Positions 18,762-26,423 of a stretch of 64,000 nucleotides of DNA are shown piece after piece (the stretch's first letter is position 1; each line of letters opens with the position of its first letter). The stretch spans positions 1-64,000 of the forward strand of contig JASJCT010000044.1 in the NCBI GenBank assembly GCA_030065855.1, read 5' to 3'. The stretch comes from Myxococcota bacterium. Its GTDB lineage: Bacteria > Myxococcota_A > Polyangia > JAAYKL01. The notes under the pieces are model-generated. The model saw only the letters and a list, made by a program, of their open reading frames with translations. It ran no database searches and had not been told where the DNA came from. Position numbers and translations under genes: made by a program.

Positions 18762-19327
18762 TTGGGGGGTCCCGTAGGAGATTTTCCAGTCATGTCTCGC
18801 CACTTGGCATCGTCTAATGACCCCATGATGAAGCGGTGTTTTCCGCCGTGTCTCTGTTGGAAAATGCGGGCATCTGCATCGTTTCTGAGGGGCACAAAGG
18901 CCAGTCCCATGGGACCGACCACGTCCGAGCCAGCGATCCACACGGCTTTGCGACCGTCCATCTGTCGACCGTCAAAGTAATCCTTCACCCGTACGCGGGC
19001 AATACTGTCCTTGCCAGCCCCTAAGTATACCTTTGGATGCAGATAGCTGCGCAGCATGCAGCCGGTGCCGCAAAAATAGAACGTTCGACCGTCTGTTAGC
19101 TCGATGGCGCATGCAAATTTGCTGTGGTGCTTTGGCTTCATGGCGCATACCGGGCATTGGTCATCTTCTCCGATGCGCAGCTGACCATCTGATGCGAGTC
19201 CCTTAGCAGCCGGGATCGGCGTCCTGGATTGGTCTTTTGACCCGGAGGATGCGTCGCTGCAACACGCGATCCAAGCGGCGAGCAACACAAACACGCGACC
19301 CATCCAAGCGATGCTGTGCTGGCTCAT
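18758..19327 (-). CDS. nosL: NosL-type copper-binding lipoprotein
   Basis: 189 residues; GAGG lies 8 nt before the ATG at 19327. Lipobox in WIACCSD. The metal site CPVCAM (residues 58-63) matches the NosL signature, and GRTFYFCGTGCML adds another Cys pair. NosL is a periplasmic Cu(I) chaperone for the CuZ centre of nitrous oxide reductase. No nosZ or nosD is in this window, so here it may serve another copper enzyme or copper export. First gene of a four-gene operon with overlapping starts and stops, divergent from a ModE-like regulator. Confidence 0.88.
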   Translation of the reverse strand: MSQHSIAWMGRVFVLLAAWIACCSDASSGSKDQSRTPIPAAKGLASDGQLRIGEDDQCPVCAMKPKHHSKFACAIELTDGRTFYFCGTGCMLRSYLHPKVYLGAGKDSIARVRVKDYFDGRQMDGRKAVWIAGSDVVGPMGLAFVPLRNDADARIFQQRHGGKHRFIMGSLDDAKWRDMTGKSPTGPPK

Positions 19328-19371
19328 GGTACATGCCTCGTTGCACCTGAAAAAATCACTGGATTTGCCAT
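19324..19371 (-). CDS. Possible 15-codon leader peptide upstream of nosL
   Basis: The best Shine-Dalgarno in this region (AAGGAGGT at 19376-19383) does not serve nosL itself but an ATG at 19371 opening MANPVIFSGATRHVP. Its TGA stop overlaps the nosL ATG as ATGA. This geometry suggests reinitiation or translational control of nosL. No homologue can be judged at this length; it may be chance. Confidence 0.4.
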   Translation of the reverse strand: MANPVIFSGATRHVP

Positions 19372-19504
19372 TTGCACCTCCTTCTTTGACGCACCCATTT
19401 TTTATCGCGCAAACCGGCCTGTTTACCAAGGTTTTTCTACTGCGTTCCAGGCAGGCCTAAGAGGCTGACTTTTTGGCGCTCCATTGTTGGGGTATACTGG
19501 CGCA

Positions 19505-19891
19505 ATGGATAAGTTGAACGCGACCCAGCGGATGCACCTGTGGATCGAAACGAAAAATGGCATGTTCGTTGGGCTCGGACGGGTTCAGTTGTTGGAGCGC
19601 ATTGACCGATTCGGCTCCCTGAACAAAGCCGCGGCATCCATGGGCATGTCGTATCGCGCTGCCTGGGGAAGAATGAAAAAAACCGAGGCATTGCTCGGCA
19701 GGGCCTTGGTTGAAAAACGGGGCCCCAAAAAAGAGTACCGCCTGACCCAATTCGGCCGCGACCTGATCCGCATCTTTAGAGAATGGCAAGAAGACGTGGA
19801 ACAATACGCGCTCACCCGAGCCCGAGAGATGTTTCCTTGGAAAATTTACCCCTTTGAATCAGAAGAGGATAAACCCAAAGACACGCCCTAA
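19505..19891 (+). CDS. ModE-like winged-helix transcriptional regulator (DNA-binding domain only)
   Basis: 128 residues. The segment LLERIDRFGSLNKAAASMGM through SYRAAWGRMKKTEALLG is the ModE/LysR-type winged helix, followed by LTQFGRDLIRIFREWQ. The C-terminal molybdate-binding (MOP) domains of full ModE are absent. ATG at 19505 chosen from family alignment; a TTG at 19484 is in frame. TATACT at 19493-19498 just upstream looks like a -10 element, implying a very short leader. Divergent from the nosL operon and so a likely regulator of it, which is inference. Confidence 0.85.
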   Translation: MDKLNATQRMHLWIETKNGMFVGLGRVQLLERIDRFGSLNKAAASMGMSYRAAWGRMKKTEALLGRALVEKRGPKKEYRLTQFGRDLIRIFREWQEDVEQYALTRAREMFPWKIYPFESEEDKPKDTP

Positions 19892-19938
19892 AACAGATGT
19901 GCCCCATCCCCTCAGTTCCCGAGAGCGAGCTCTATTGT

Positions 19939-19967
19939 TTGACATAATAGGTAAGAATAACTACTTT
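19939..19967 (+). promoter_or_regulatory. Probable promoter of the vapB-vapC pair
   Basis: TTGACA at 19939-19944, 17-bp spacer, TACTTT at 19962-19967. The partly symmetric ACTTTTTAAGT overlapping the -10 region could be an antitoxin operator. Confidence 0.45.
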
Positions 19968-19993
19968 TTAAGTATGAATCATGGGAGCTTCTT

Positions 19994-20221
19994 ATGAAAG
20001 CAATCGTTTCCGAAAAAGGGCAAGTAACGATTCCCAAAGCTGTAAGAACGAGGCTTGGCCTCGTTCCAGGCACGGTTATCGACTTTGATACCAAGGGTGG
20101 CAAGCTGATCGGAAAAAAGGCGGAAGAGTCCGAGGATCCAGTGCTCGCAGTGACCGGGATCATCCTCAACGCCGTTGATATTGACGCCTACCTCGATGAA
20201 ACGCGGGGTCCTGCGGAGTGA
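19994..20221 (+). CDS. vapB: AbrB/SpoVT-fold antitoxin (VapB/MazE-like)
   Basis: 75 residues. The N-terminal swapped-hairpin domain is clear: KAIVSEKGQVTIPKAVRTRL, then GLVPGTVIDF. The C-terminal tail (LNAVDIDAYLDETRG) is the usual toxin-binding extension. Its stop overlaps the toxin GTG start by 4 nt (GTGA). Expected to neutralise the PIN toxin and autorepress the operon. Confidence 0.9.
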   Translation: MKAIVSEKGQVTIPKAVRTRLGLVPGTVIDFDTKGGKLIGKKAEESEDPVLAVTGIILNAVDIDAYLDETRGPAE

Positions 20222-20631
20222 TTACGTCTGTCGACACCTCGGTGCTCCTCGATGTGTTTACCGCCGATCCGAAACATCTTTCGGGTTCGCAAAGCGCACT
20301 TCGTCGCGCGATAAACGAAGGTGCTCTGATCGTCTGCGGTGTGGTTGTTGCCGAGCTGCGTCCTTGGTTTCCCAGTAACAAGTTTTTGGTGGATACCCTG
20401 AAGCGACTCGAGATTGCGTACTCACCAATCACCCTCGATGCGTCACTGCACGCCGGTGAGGTATGGCGACGATACCGCCGTGCCGGTGGCCCACGGGAGC
20501 ATCTCATCCCGGATTTTCTGATCGCCGCGCACGCCTACGACACCGCTGATCGACTGCTGACTCGCGATCGTGGTTTCTATCGCAAGTGGTTCAAGCAATT
20601 AAAAATTCTTAGCCCTCAAGCCACGAGGTGA
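20218..20631 (+). CDS. vapC: PIN-domain ribonuclease toxin (VapC family)
   Basis: 137 residues from a GTG overlapping the antitoxin stop. The acidic metal site of PIN nucleases is complete: D6 (SVDTSVLLD), E46 (VVVAELRPW), D99 (IPDFLIAAHA) and D117 (LLTRDRGFY). VapC enzymes cleave tRNA or rRNA. No truncation visible. Confidence 0.9.
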   Translation: MITSVDTSVLLDVFTADPKHLSGSQSALRRAINEGALIVCGVVVAELRPWFPSNKFLVDTLKRLEIAYSPITLDASLHAGEVWRRYRRAGGPREHLIPDFLIAAHAYDTADRLLTRDRGFYRKWFKQLKILSPQATR

Positions 20632-20752
20632 TACCTAAAACAGATCTGCCAGCTTAAGCTCGCTGTGCACTAGTGAACGTTTTTGTTAATATGCCTTTCT
20701 AATTCATTGTTTGACTCCTGAATTATGGAGGTATGCAAAAGTCGGTTAATTT

Positions 20753-21421
20753 ATGAGGCACCTGATAGAACTTGACAAAAAGCTTCTGAAATGGGCTTAC
20801 CAGTGGCGCTATGAAGATAGTTCATATCTTAAAGCCCTGATTTTTATGGGTGATGGCCCTTTTTGGATGATCATTATATTTTTTTCTGCTCTTACCGGTC
20901 AATTATTAAATAACACATCTTTAACTCGGCTGAGCATTATTCTAATGCTCGGACTGGCATTAGGTAATATCTTTTTTACGCCATTGAAGAGATATGTAAA
21001 AAGATTGCGGCCTTATGCTGACGCGGGGTTACATCAGGATTTAAATATCGTTATTATAAATCGTGACCCTGGGCATGGTTCAAAGGAATTGGAAAGCTTC
21101 CCTTCAGGCCATGTGCTGTGGACAACCATTTGTGTCAGTCTGATATGTTTTCAATTTGGATTAACAGCAGTCTTTTTATTTGGGTGGATGATTCCTGCAA
21201 TGATATTTCTGCGTCCCTACTTAGGTGTTCATTACCCCAGTGATGTTTTGGCTGGATTTGTCATTGGCAGCATGCTTTCTTTGATCATAATGATGACGTC
21301 GCCAATAGTTTTTAACTTCGTAGATTATCTCAAAGGGTTTAACAGCTACAGTTACGGATACTGGGTATTCATAATCCTTTTTTTGATTGTCGGCTTTAAG
21401 TCCTGGTTGAAGAGAGTGTAG
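20753..21421 (+). CDS. PAP2-family membrane phosphatase
   Basis: 222 residues with about five membrane helices. The three phosphatase motifs are present: KRYVKRLRP (79-87), SFPSGH (115-120) and RPYLGVHYPSD near 155-166. Substrate is probably a lipid phosphate such as undecaprenyl pyrophosphate or phosphatidate. The gene and its flanks are markedly AT-richer than the genes on both sides, suggesting recent acquisition. The start codon has only a weak ribosome-binding site; a strong GGAGG at 20727-20731 sits too far upstream for it. Confidence 0.88.
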   Translation: MRHLIELDKKLLKWAYQWRYEDSSYLKALIFMGDGPFWMIIIFFSALTGQLLNNTSLTRLSIILMLGLALGNIFFTPLKRYVKRLRPYADAGLHQDLNIVIINRDPGHGSKELESFPSGHVLWTTICVSLICFQFGLTAVFLFGWMIPAMIFLRPYLGVHYPSDVLAGFVIGSMLSLIIMMTSPIVFNFVDYLKGFNSYSYGYWVFIILFLIVGFKSWLKRV

Positions 21422-21442
21422 CCTGCTCTTAATCCTGTCCCC

Positions 21443-24166
21443 CTAACTACATCCGGAAGTGGAACCGCAGTTGAGGCATCGATGACAGGATCCGGATCGC
21501 ACCATGATCGATCCACAGGCCGGACACGGGGGCGCGTCCACCTCTTGTTCGAAACCGCGCGATGTGTCCCCAGAGTCTCGAGAGGGCCGCTCTACGGCTT
21601 GTGTTGACTCAGATCGGACCACTGTGGGCGGTTGCCGTTCATTGAGAAATTTCAGCTGCAGCCACCTGAAGATGTAGTCCATGATCGACTTTGCAATGGG
21701 GATTTCCGGGTTTCGCGTAATGCCCGAGGGCTCGAATCGGGTGTGGCTGAATTTATCCACCAACACCTGGAGGGGCACGCCGTACTGGAGCGCCAGAGAA
21801 ATGGCCGTGGCAAAGGAATCCATCAGGCCCGATACCACAGACCCCTCTTTGGCCATGCGGATAAAGATCTCGCCCACCATGCCCTCGTCGTACATCCCCG
21901 CGGTCAAATAGCCCTGGTGGCCTGAGATGTCGAATTTGTGGGTCAGGCTCTGACGCTCGTCAGGCAGTCGCCGACGGGCCAATTCCGGTGAGGCAGCCCG
22001 CTGTGCTTGGACCTTTTTCGCCTTTTCGCTCGTAGAAAGGGGCTGGGTGCGCTTTGATCCGTCTCGATAGATGGCCACGGCTTTTAAGCCGAGCTGCCAC
22101 GCCTTAACATAGGTGTCGTAAATATCGTCAGCCGTCGCCGACGTCGGGACGTTCACGGTCTTGGAGATGGCTCCGGAAATAAACGGCTGCACCGCACCCA
22201 TCATTCGCAGGTGCCCCATGGGCGAGATGGTGCGCGTACCCCCTTCGGTCTTAAACGCGCAATCAAATACGGGCAGATGCTCCTCGAAGAGTCCTGGCGC
22301 AGCTTCGATGGTGCCTGTTTCCTCGACATATCTTACGATCGCAGCCACCGCATCTGCATCGTAGCCCAGTCGCTCAAGCGCGCCTTTGACGGTTTGATTG
22401 ACCATCTTTAACACGCCCCCTCCGACAAGGCGTTTGTACTTAACGAGCGCGATGTCCGGCTCAATCCCGGTGGTATCGCAGTCCATCATGAACGCAATGG
22501 TGCCCGTGGGTGCGAGCACGGTGACCTGGGCGTTGCGAAACCCGCTCTTGCTTCCCAGCCGCTGGGCTTCGGACCAGGCTTCCCGGGCTGCCTGCAGCAT
22601 AGCAGGCGAGGCGAGCTCCCCGTCGATGGTGTCGAGTGCCTTAGCGTGCATGTCGATCACATCGACCATGGCCTCCGCGTTTTCGGAGAACTGATCAAAG
22701 GGCGCCAGCTTGTCTGCGATGCGGGCGGATTGCGCGTACGCTTCTCCAGTCATCAGGGCGGTCAGCGCTGCAGCATAGGCCCGACCCGCTTCGCTGTCAT
22801 AGGGCAATCCCCGGCTCATTAGCAGGGCGCCCAGGTTCGCATATCCGAGTCCCAATGGCCTAAAATCCTTGCTGTTTTGGGTGATCGCAGGGGTCGGATA
22901 CCGGGCGCTGTCCACGATGATCTCCTGCGCGGTTATCATGATGTCAACCACGTGTCGGAATAGATCAGTGTCGAACTCGCCCCCTTCATTGACAAATCGC
23001 ATGAGATTGAGGGAGGCCAGGTTGCAGGCTGAATTGTCGAGAAACATGTACTCAGAGCAGGGATTTGACGCGTTGATCCTGCCAGATGCCTTGCACGTGT
23101 GCCATTTGTTCACGATCGTGTCGAACTGCAGGCCAGGATCTCCGCAGATGTGGGTGGCTTCGGCAATGGCGCGGAACACGTCCCGCGCCCTGTACGTGTC
23201 GATAGGGGCGTCGTCGAGAACAGCCCGGGTTTCGTACGTGCGATCTTCCATAACTGCCTGCATAAAAGCATCGGAAACGCGGACAGAGTTATTGGAATTC
23301 TGAAAGAAGACAGAGCTGTATGCCTCCCCGTTAATATCGCCGTCGTACCCGGATTCGATGAGGGCCCACGCCTTTTTCTCCTCGTCTACTTTGCACTGAA
23401 CAAATTCCAGTATATCGGGATGGTCGACATTGAGGATGACCATTTTAGCAGCGCGACGGGTCTTGCCGCCGCTCTTGATAACGCCGGCAAATGCGTCATA
23501 CCCTCGCATAAACGACACCGGACCAGAGGCCTGGCCACCTGTGGAGAGTTTTTCCCGGGATGATCGCAGCGTGGACAGATTGGTGCCGGAGCCGGATCCG
23601 CCTTTGAACAGGTTGGCTTCGACAGCGGCAAGTCTGAGGATGGCGTCCATTGTATCCTCGACCGAGTTGATAAAACACGCCGACGCCTGGGGATGGGCCT
23701 CGATGCCCATGTTGAACCAAACCGGGCTGTTGAACGAAGCCATCTGGGTGAGCAAGATTTGGGTGAGCTCGTCTTCAAATGTCTGGGCGTCGTATTCCGA
23801 GGCAAAGTACCCACCTGAACGGCCCCACGTCGCGATGGTGGTCACCACCCGATCGATGATCTGCTTGACTGATCTTTCCCGATCACCGCTGCGCGACTGG
23901 CTGCGAAAGTACTTGGATACGACCACATTAGTGGCCAGTTGACTCCAGAATTTGGGCACCTCCACGTCTTGCAGCTCGAAAATCTTTTCCCCCCTATCGT
24001 TGGTGATTGAAGCAGACCGCAATTCCCACGCCACAGCGTCATAAGGATGGATCTCCGCCTGTGTAAGGACTCTTGAAAACTTGAGGCCCCTGTGTCCCGT
24101 GTTTGTCCGCTCCGCTTCGAGCCCCCTTGCCTTGTCCTTCTCCCGGTTTTGGTCGGCCATCCGCAT
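21443..24166 (-). CDS. nrdJ: Adenosylcobalamin-dependent (class II) ribonucleoside-diphosphate reductase
   Basis: About 907 residues; AGGAGG precedes the ATG at 24166 by 5 nt, preferred over a GTG at 24214. It makes deoxyribonucleotides using B12 as radical source, independent of oxygen. Motifs: NSPVWFNMG, GGSGSGTNLS, NPCSEYMFLDNSACNLASLN (active-site Cys region), APTGTIAFMMDCDTTGIEPD, and a C-terminal zinc-ribbon with CPACG and CLNCG plus a terminal Cys pair for thioredoxin reduction. The ATP-cone of some NrdJ is not evident. Regulated by NrdR boxes upstream (24468-24514). No class I or III reductase in the window. Confidence 0.96.
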   Translation of the reverse strand: MRMADQNREKDKARGLEAERTNTGHRGLKFSRVLTQAEIHPYDAVAWELRSASITNDRGEKIFELQDVEVPKFWSQLATNVVVSKYFRSQSRSGDRERSVKQIIDRVVTTIATWGRSGGYFASEYDAQTFEDELTQILLTQMASFNSPVWFNMGIEAHPQASACFINSVEDTMDAILRLAAVEANLFKGGSGSGTNLSTLRSSREKLSTGGQASGPVSFMRGYDAFAGVIKSGGKTRRAAKMVILNVDHPDILEFVQCKVDEEKKAWALIESGYDGDINGEAYSSVFFQNSNNSVRVSDAFMQAVMEDRTYETRAVLDDAPIDTYRARDVFRAIAEATHICGDPGLQFDTIVNKWHTCKASGRINASNPCSEYMFLDNSACNLASLNLMRFVNEGGEFDTDLFRHVVDIMITAQEIIVDSARYPTPAITQNSKDFRPLGLGYANLGALLMSRGLPYDSEAGRAYAAALTALMTGEAYAQSARIADKLAPFDQFSENAEAMVDVIDMHAKALDTIDGELASPAMLQAAREAWSEAQRLGSKSGFRNAQVTVLAPTGTIAFMMDCDTTGIEPDIALVKYKRLVGGGVLKMVNQTVKGALERLGYDADAVAAIVRYVEETGTIEAAPGLFEEHLPVFDCAFKTEGGTRTISPMGHLRMMGAVQPFISGAISKTVNVPTSATADDIYDTYVKAWQLGLKAVAIYRDGSKRTQPLSTSEKAKKVQAQRAASPELARRRLPDERQSLTHKFDISGHQGYLTAGMYDEGMVGEIFIRMAKEGSVVSGLMDSFATAISLALQYGVPLQVLVDKFSHTRFEPSGITRNPEIPIAKSIMDYIFRWLQLKFLNERQPPTVVRSESTQAVERPSRDSGDTSRGFEQEVDAPPCPACGSIMVRSGSCHRCLNCGSTSGCS

Positions 24167-24295
24167 CCCTTCCTCCTGTCCTGGGGCGTCAGTATCCAGT
24201 GCCGCGTACGACACCGATGCGCACCAGGAGATTGCTGCGTTTAGCTGTTCGCGATGATCGAGCAGTGTCTTTTGGGCAAATCGACTGCTTTTAAA

Positions 24296-24328
24296 AAAAT
24301 TTTACTGCGGGTTTTCGCAGAAAATTTT
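24296..24328 (-). promoter_or_regulatory. Stem-loop in the nrdJ leader (possible attenuator)
   Basis: An inverted repeat of 13 bp (AAAATTTTCTGCG arm with a 1-nt bulge in the partner) encloses a 6-nt loop and, read on the minus strand, runs straight into a T-rich tract. It lies between the nrdJ promoter and start codon. A second perfect 16-bp palindrome lies at 24370-24385. No convincing B12-riboswitch box was found in the same leader. Confidence 0.5.
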
Positions 24329-24369
24329 GGCAAGACCGTCACGATGAACGCACCTACCCACGTTAGTAG

Positions 24370-24385
24370 ATCGCCCGCGGGCGAT
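24370..24385. repeat. Perfect 16-bp palindrome in the nrdJ leader
   Basis: ATCGCCCGCGGGCGAT is fully self-complementary. It could be a protein-binding site or an RNA hairpin with minimal loop in the nrdJ 5' leader. Confidence 0.6.
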
Positions 24386-24428
24386 ACCTTAATAAAAAGC
24401 ACGTTTTGTTCAGTGTTTTCCGTGCCCT

Positions 24429-24459
24429 ATTATGTGCCCGACTTTTGGGGGCGTGTCAA
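24429..24459 (-). promoter_or_regulatory. Probable nrdJ promoter
   Basis: On the minus strand: TTGACA (24459-24454), 19-bp spacer, CATAAT (24434-24429). The NrdR boxes lie immediately upstream of the -35, and the leader to the ATG is about 255 nt. Confidence 0.55.
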
Positions 24460-24467
24460 GGTTTCTA

Positions 24468-24483
24468 ACACAATATATTGTGC
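24468..24483. promoter_or_regulatory. NrdR box 1
   Basis: ACACAATATATTGTGC matches the published NrdR consensus (ACACWATATATWGTGT type) with a perfect inner palindrome CACAATATATTGTG. Established role: NrdR represses ribonucleotide reductase genes. Confidence 0.85.
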
Positions 24484-24498
24484 CTGCCCTGAAAAACA

Positions 24499-24514
24499 CA
24501 ACAATATATGGTGG
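24499..24514. promoter_or_regulatory. NrdR box 2
   Basis: CAACAATATATGGTGG is a degenerate second box. Its centre is 31 bp from the centre of box 1, three helical turns, the spacing usual for paired NrdR sites. The rest of the 24515-24690 gap to ftsE shows no gene. Confidence 0.75.
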
Positions 24515-24690
24515 ATACTGTACATTCCCACAGTATTTTAACACTTATTTCACACTCCCTCCAATGTTCAGTGGACAGATGTCCAGCCAGATATGGTAAA
24601 TCTAAGCCCGGCCTGCTGTCCTGGGAACCCACCTATCGATCAATTGCCGTTTTTTTGCAATTTGGATCAGAACTTCATTAAATTGTCTTC

Positions 24691-25467
24691 ATGAGACATC
24701 ACCGCCCGGTGCAATCCAACAGCACCCCTAAGGAACCGCCGATTTCGTTTCAACGGGTGAGTCGTTTCTATCGGCCGAATCGGGCTGCCCTTTACGATAT
24801 TTCCTTTAATATTTATCCCGGGGAGTTCGCGTATATCGCCGGCCCATCTGGCGCGGGAAAGAGTACCCTATTGCGCCTCATCTACGGCGCTGAGGTGCCC
24901 GACACTGGCGCGGTTTTCTACGCCGGGATCGACATGTCCGCGCTCAAGCCTCGTGCCATATCTCTGATTCGGCGCAGCATGGGCATTATTTTTCAAGATT
25001 ATCGACTTATTCCCGATCTGCCCGTAGGGGCGAACGTGGCCCTGCCACTCGAGGTGGCAGGCATGCGGCCTCGGGAGATTCGGACGCGGGTAACCGAAAT
25101 GCTGGACCGGGTCGGACTCCGCGATCAGGGCGCTGAGAACGCCGGCAACCTATCTGGGGGAGAACAGCAGCGGGCTGCCATTGCCCGGGCACTCATAGGA
25201 GATCCAGCCATTGTCCTCGCTGACGAGCCCACTGGTAGCTTAGATGCCTACAACGCGGATTTTGTTTTAGATCTACTTGAAAAGACCACCGAGCAAGGGA
25301 CCACGGTCGTGCTCGCAACCCACGACCGCATGCTCATGGCTGCCCGACCTCACCGCACCATCGTCATCAATCACGGCCGAATGACGGGCATGTCCTCGGA
25401 TGGCACGGAATCCCTTGCCGATTGGGACCAGCCAAGGGATCCGTCCGGCCTCAAACAAACCGGATGA
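24691..25467 (+). CDS. ftsE: Cell-division ABC ATPase FtsE
   Basis: 258 residues. Walker A GPSGAGKSTL (about 51-60), Q-loop IIFQDYRLIPD, signature LSGGEQQRAAIARAL, Walker B AIVLADEPTGSLD, H-loop ATHDR. The sequence FQDYRLIPDLPVGANVALPL is typical of FtsE. With FtsX it couples ATP hydrolysis to activation of septal peptidoglycan hydrolases. The N-terminal 20 residues are an extra polar extension. First gene of ftsE-ftsX-coiled-coil gene. Confidence 0.95.
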   Translation: MRHHRPVQSNSTPKEPPISFQRVSRFYRPNRAALYDISFNIYPGEFAYIAGPSGAGKSTLLRLIYGAEVPDTGAVFYAGIDMSALKPRAISLIRRSMGIIFQDYRLIPDLPVGANVALPLEVAGMRPREIRTRVTEMLDRVGLRDQGAENAGNLSGGEQQRAAIARALIGDPAIVLADEPTGSLDAYNADFVLDLLEKTTEQGTTVVLATHDRMLMAARPHRTIVINHGRMTGMSSDGTESLADWDQPRDPSGLKQTG

Positions 25468-25487
25468 TAGGTTAGATCACGAGCCAG

Positions 25488-26423
25488 ATGATGAATTTGA
25501 TGATGAAGACGATACGAGATGCAGTGGTCGTTCATCGGCTTTTTCACATATTATTGCGCACTGTAGATGGCATGCGCCGGCGACCCTGGCTGCATCTCCT
25601 TTCACTCTTTACCCTGTCAGCAGCGTTCTTGAGCTTTACTGCGACGCTCACTGCAGCCATCAATGTAGACGGTCTGCTCGCCCGATGGGTCGGCAGCGCC
25701 GAGCTCACCGTGTATCTCCAGGAGGGCACGGACAGTGCCGAGCTGACCCGCCTGTCGAGCGCAATCGAAAAGATCGCAGGCGTTTCCCGGGTTGAGCCCA
25801 TTCTTCCAGACCAGGCACGGGATCAGTTTGCAGATGATCTCGGTGCATTTGGCAGTGTTGTAAAGAGCATACCGACCCGTGTATTTCCACCGACCATCGA
25901 CATTCACCTTAAAGGCACGGCAGCGCGCAACATCGCATCGCGCCGGGTGTTGGCCGCGCGGCTAGAGAAATTGGAAACAGTCGCCCAAGTTGACATTTAC
26001 GATGAGTGGTTCGAGCGGCTGTCGGTTCTGTCCCTTGTGGGTCGACTCGCGAGCTGGGGCCTTGGTTTCATCGCCCTTACAGTGGCGATTCTCGTTGTCA
26101 ATGCTGTGGTTCGCGCTGGGCTTACTGCCAGAGCGCAGGAGATCGAAGTGTTGGGATTGATCGGTGCGACCCGGGGATACATTCAACTGCCATTTCTATT
26201 GGAAGGCGCGCTTGGGGCAGTGATAGCCATGGGCCTGGCCCTGGTGGGGCTTCACGTCCTCATCGACGGGGCGCACGGCCTGATTGGAGAGCTGATGCCG
26301 CTCGTGGGGGTATCTAGCTTGGTCGGCTTGACGCTAAACGCCACCCTACTCCTCCTTATCGGGGCCATGCTAGTGGGCCTGGTGGGCGCGCGACTTTCAC
26401 TCAGGGGCTTGACCCGTGCCTAA
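25488..26423 (+). CDS. ftsX: Cell-division permease FtsX
   Basis: 311 residues, four membrane segments: one at about 40-60 (LLSLFTLSAAFLSFTATLTA), then a periplasmic domain (ELTVYLQEGTDSAELTRL...), then three C-terminal helices (GFIALTVAILVVNAVVRAGL, EGALGAVIAMGLALVGLHVL, and ATLLLLIGAMLVGLVGARLS). The periplasmic segment is where EnvC/PcsB-type partners bind in known systems. ATG repeats near the start leave a small uncertainty. Ends 8 nt inside the next gene. Confidence 0.93.
   Translation: MMNLMMKTIRDAVVVHRLFHILLRTVDGMRRRPWLHLLSLFTLSAAFLSFTATLTAAINVDGLLARWVGSAELTVYLQEGTDSAELTRLSSAIEKIAGVSRVEPILPDQARDQFADDLGAFGSVVKSIPTRVFPPTIDIHLKGTAARNIASRRVLAARLEKLETVAQVDIYDEWFERLSVLSLVGRLASWGLGFIALTVAILVVNAVVRAGLTARAQEIEVLGLIGATRGYIQLPFLLEGALGAVIAMGLALVGLHVLIDGAHGLIGELMPLVGVSSLVGLTLNATLLLLIGAMLVGLVGARLSLRGLTRA

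Noticed and set aside
18758-18941. Upstream extension of the FtsX-like permease frame into nosL
   Set aside because: The GTG at 18761 overlapping the nosL stop gives a natural coupled start and the extension has no membrane-protein character.
20733-20756. Seven-codon ORF MQKSVNL overlapping the PAP2 start
   Set aside because: GGAGG is only 1 nt from its ATG, too close for efficient initiation.
24167-24428. Cobalamin riboswitch in the nrdJ leader
   Set aside because: Only a one-mismatch version of the B12 box (GGCACTG) is present and the other conserved segments were not found.
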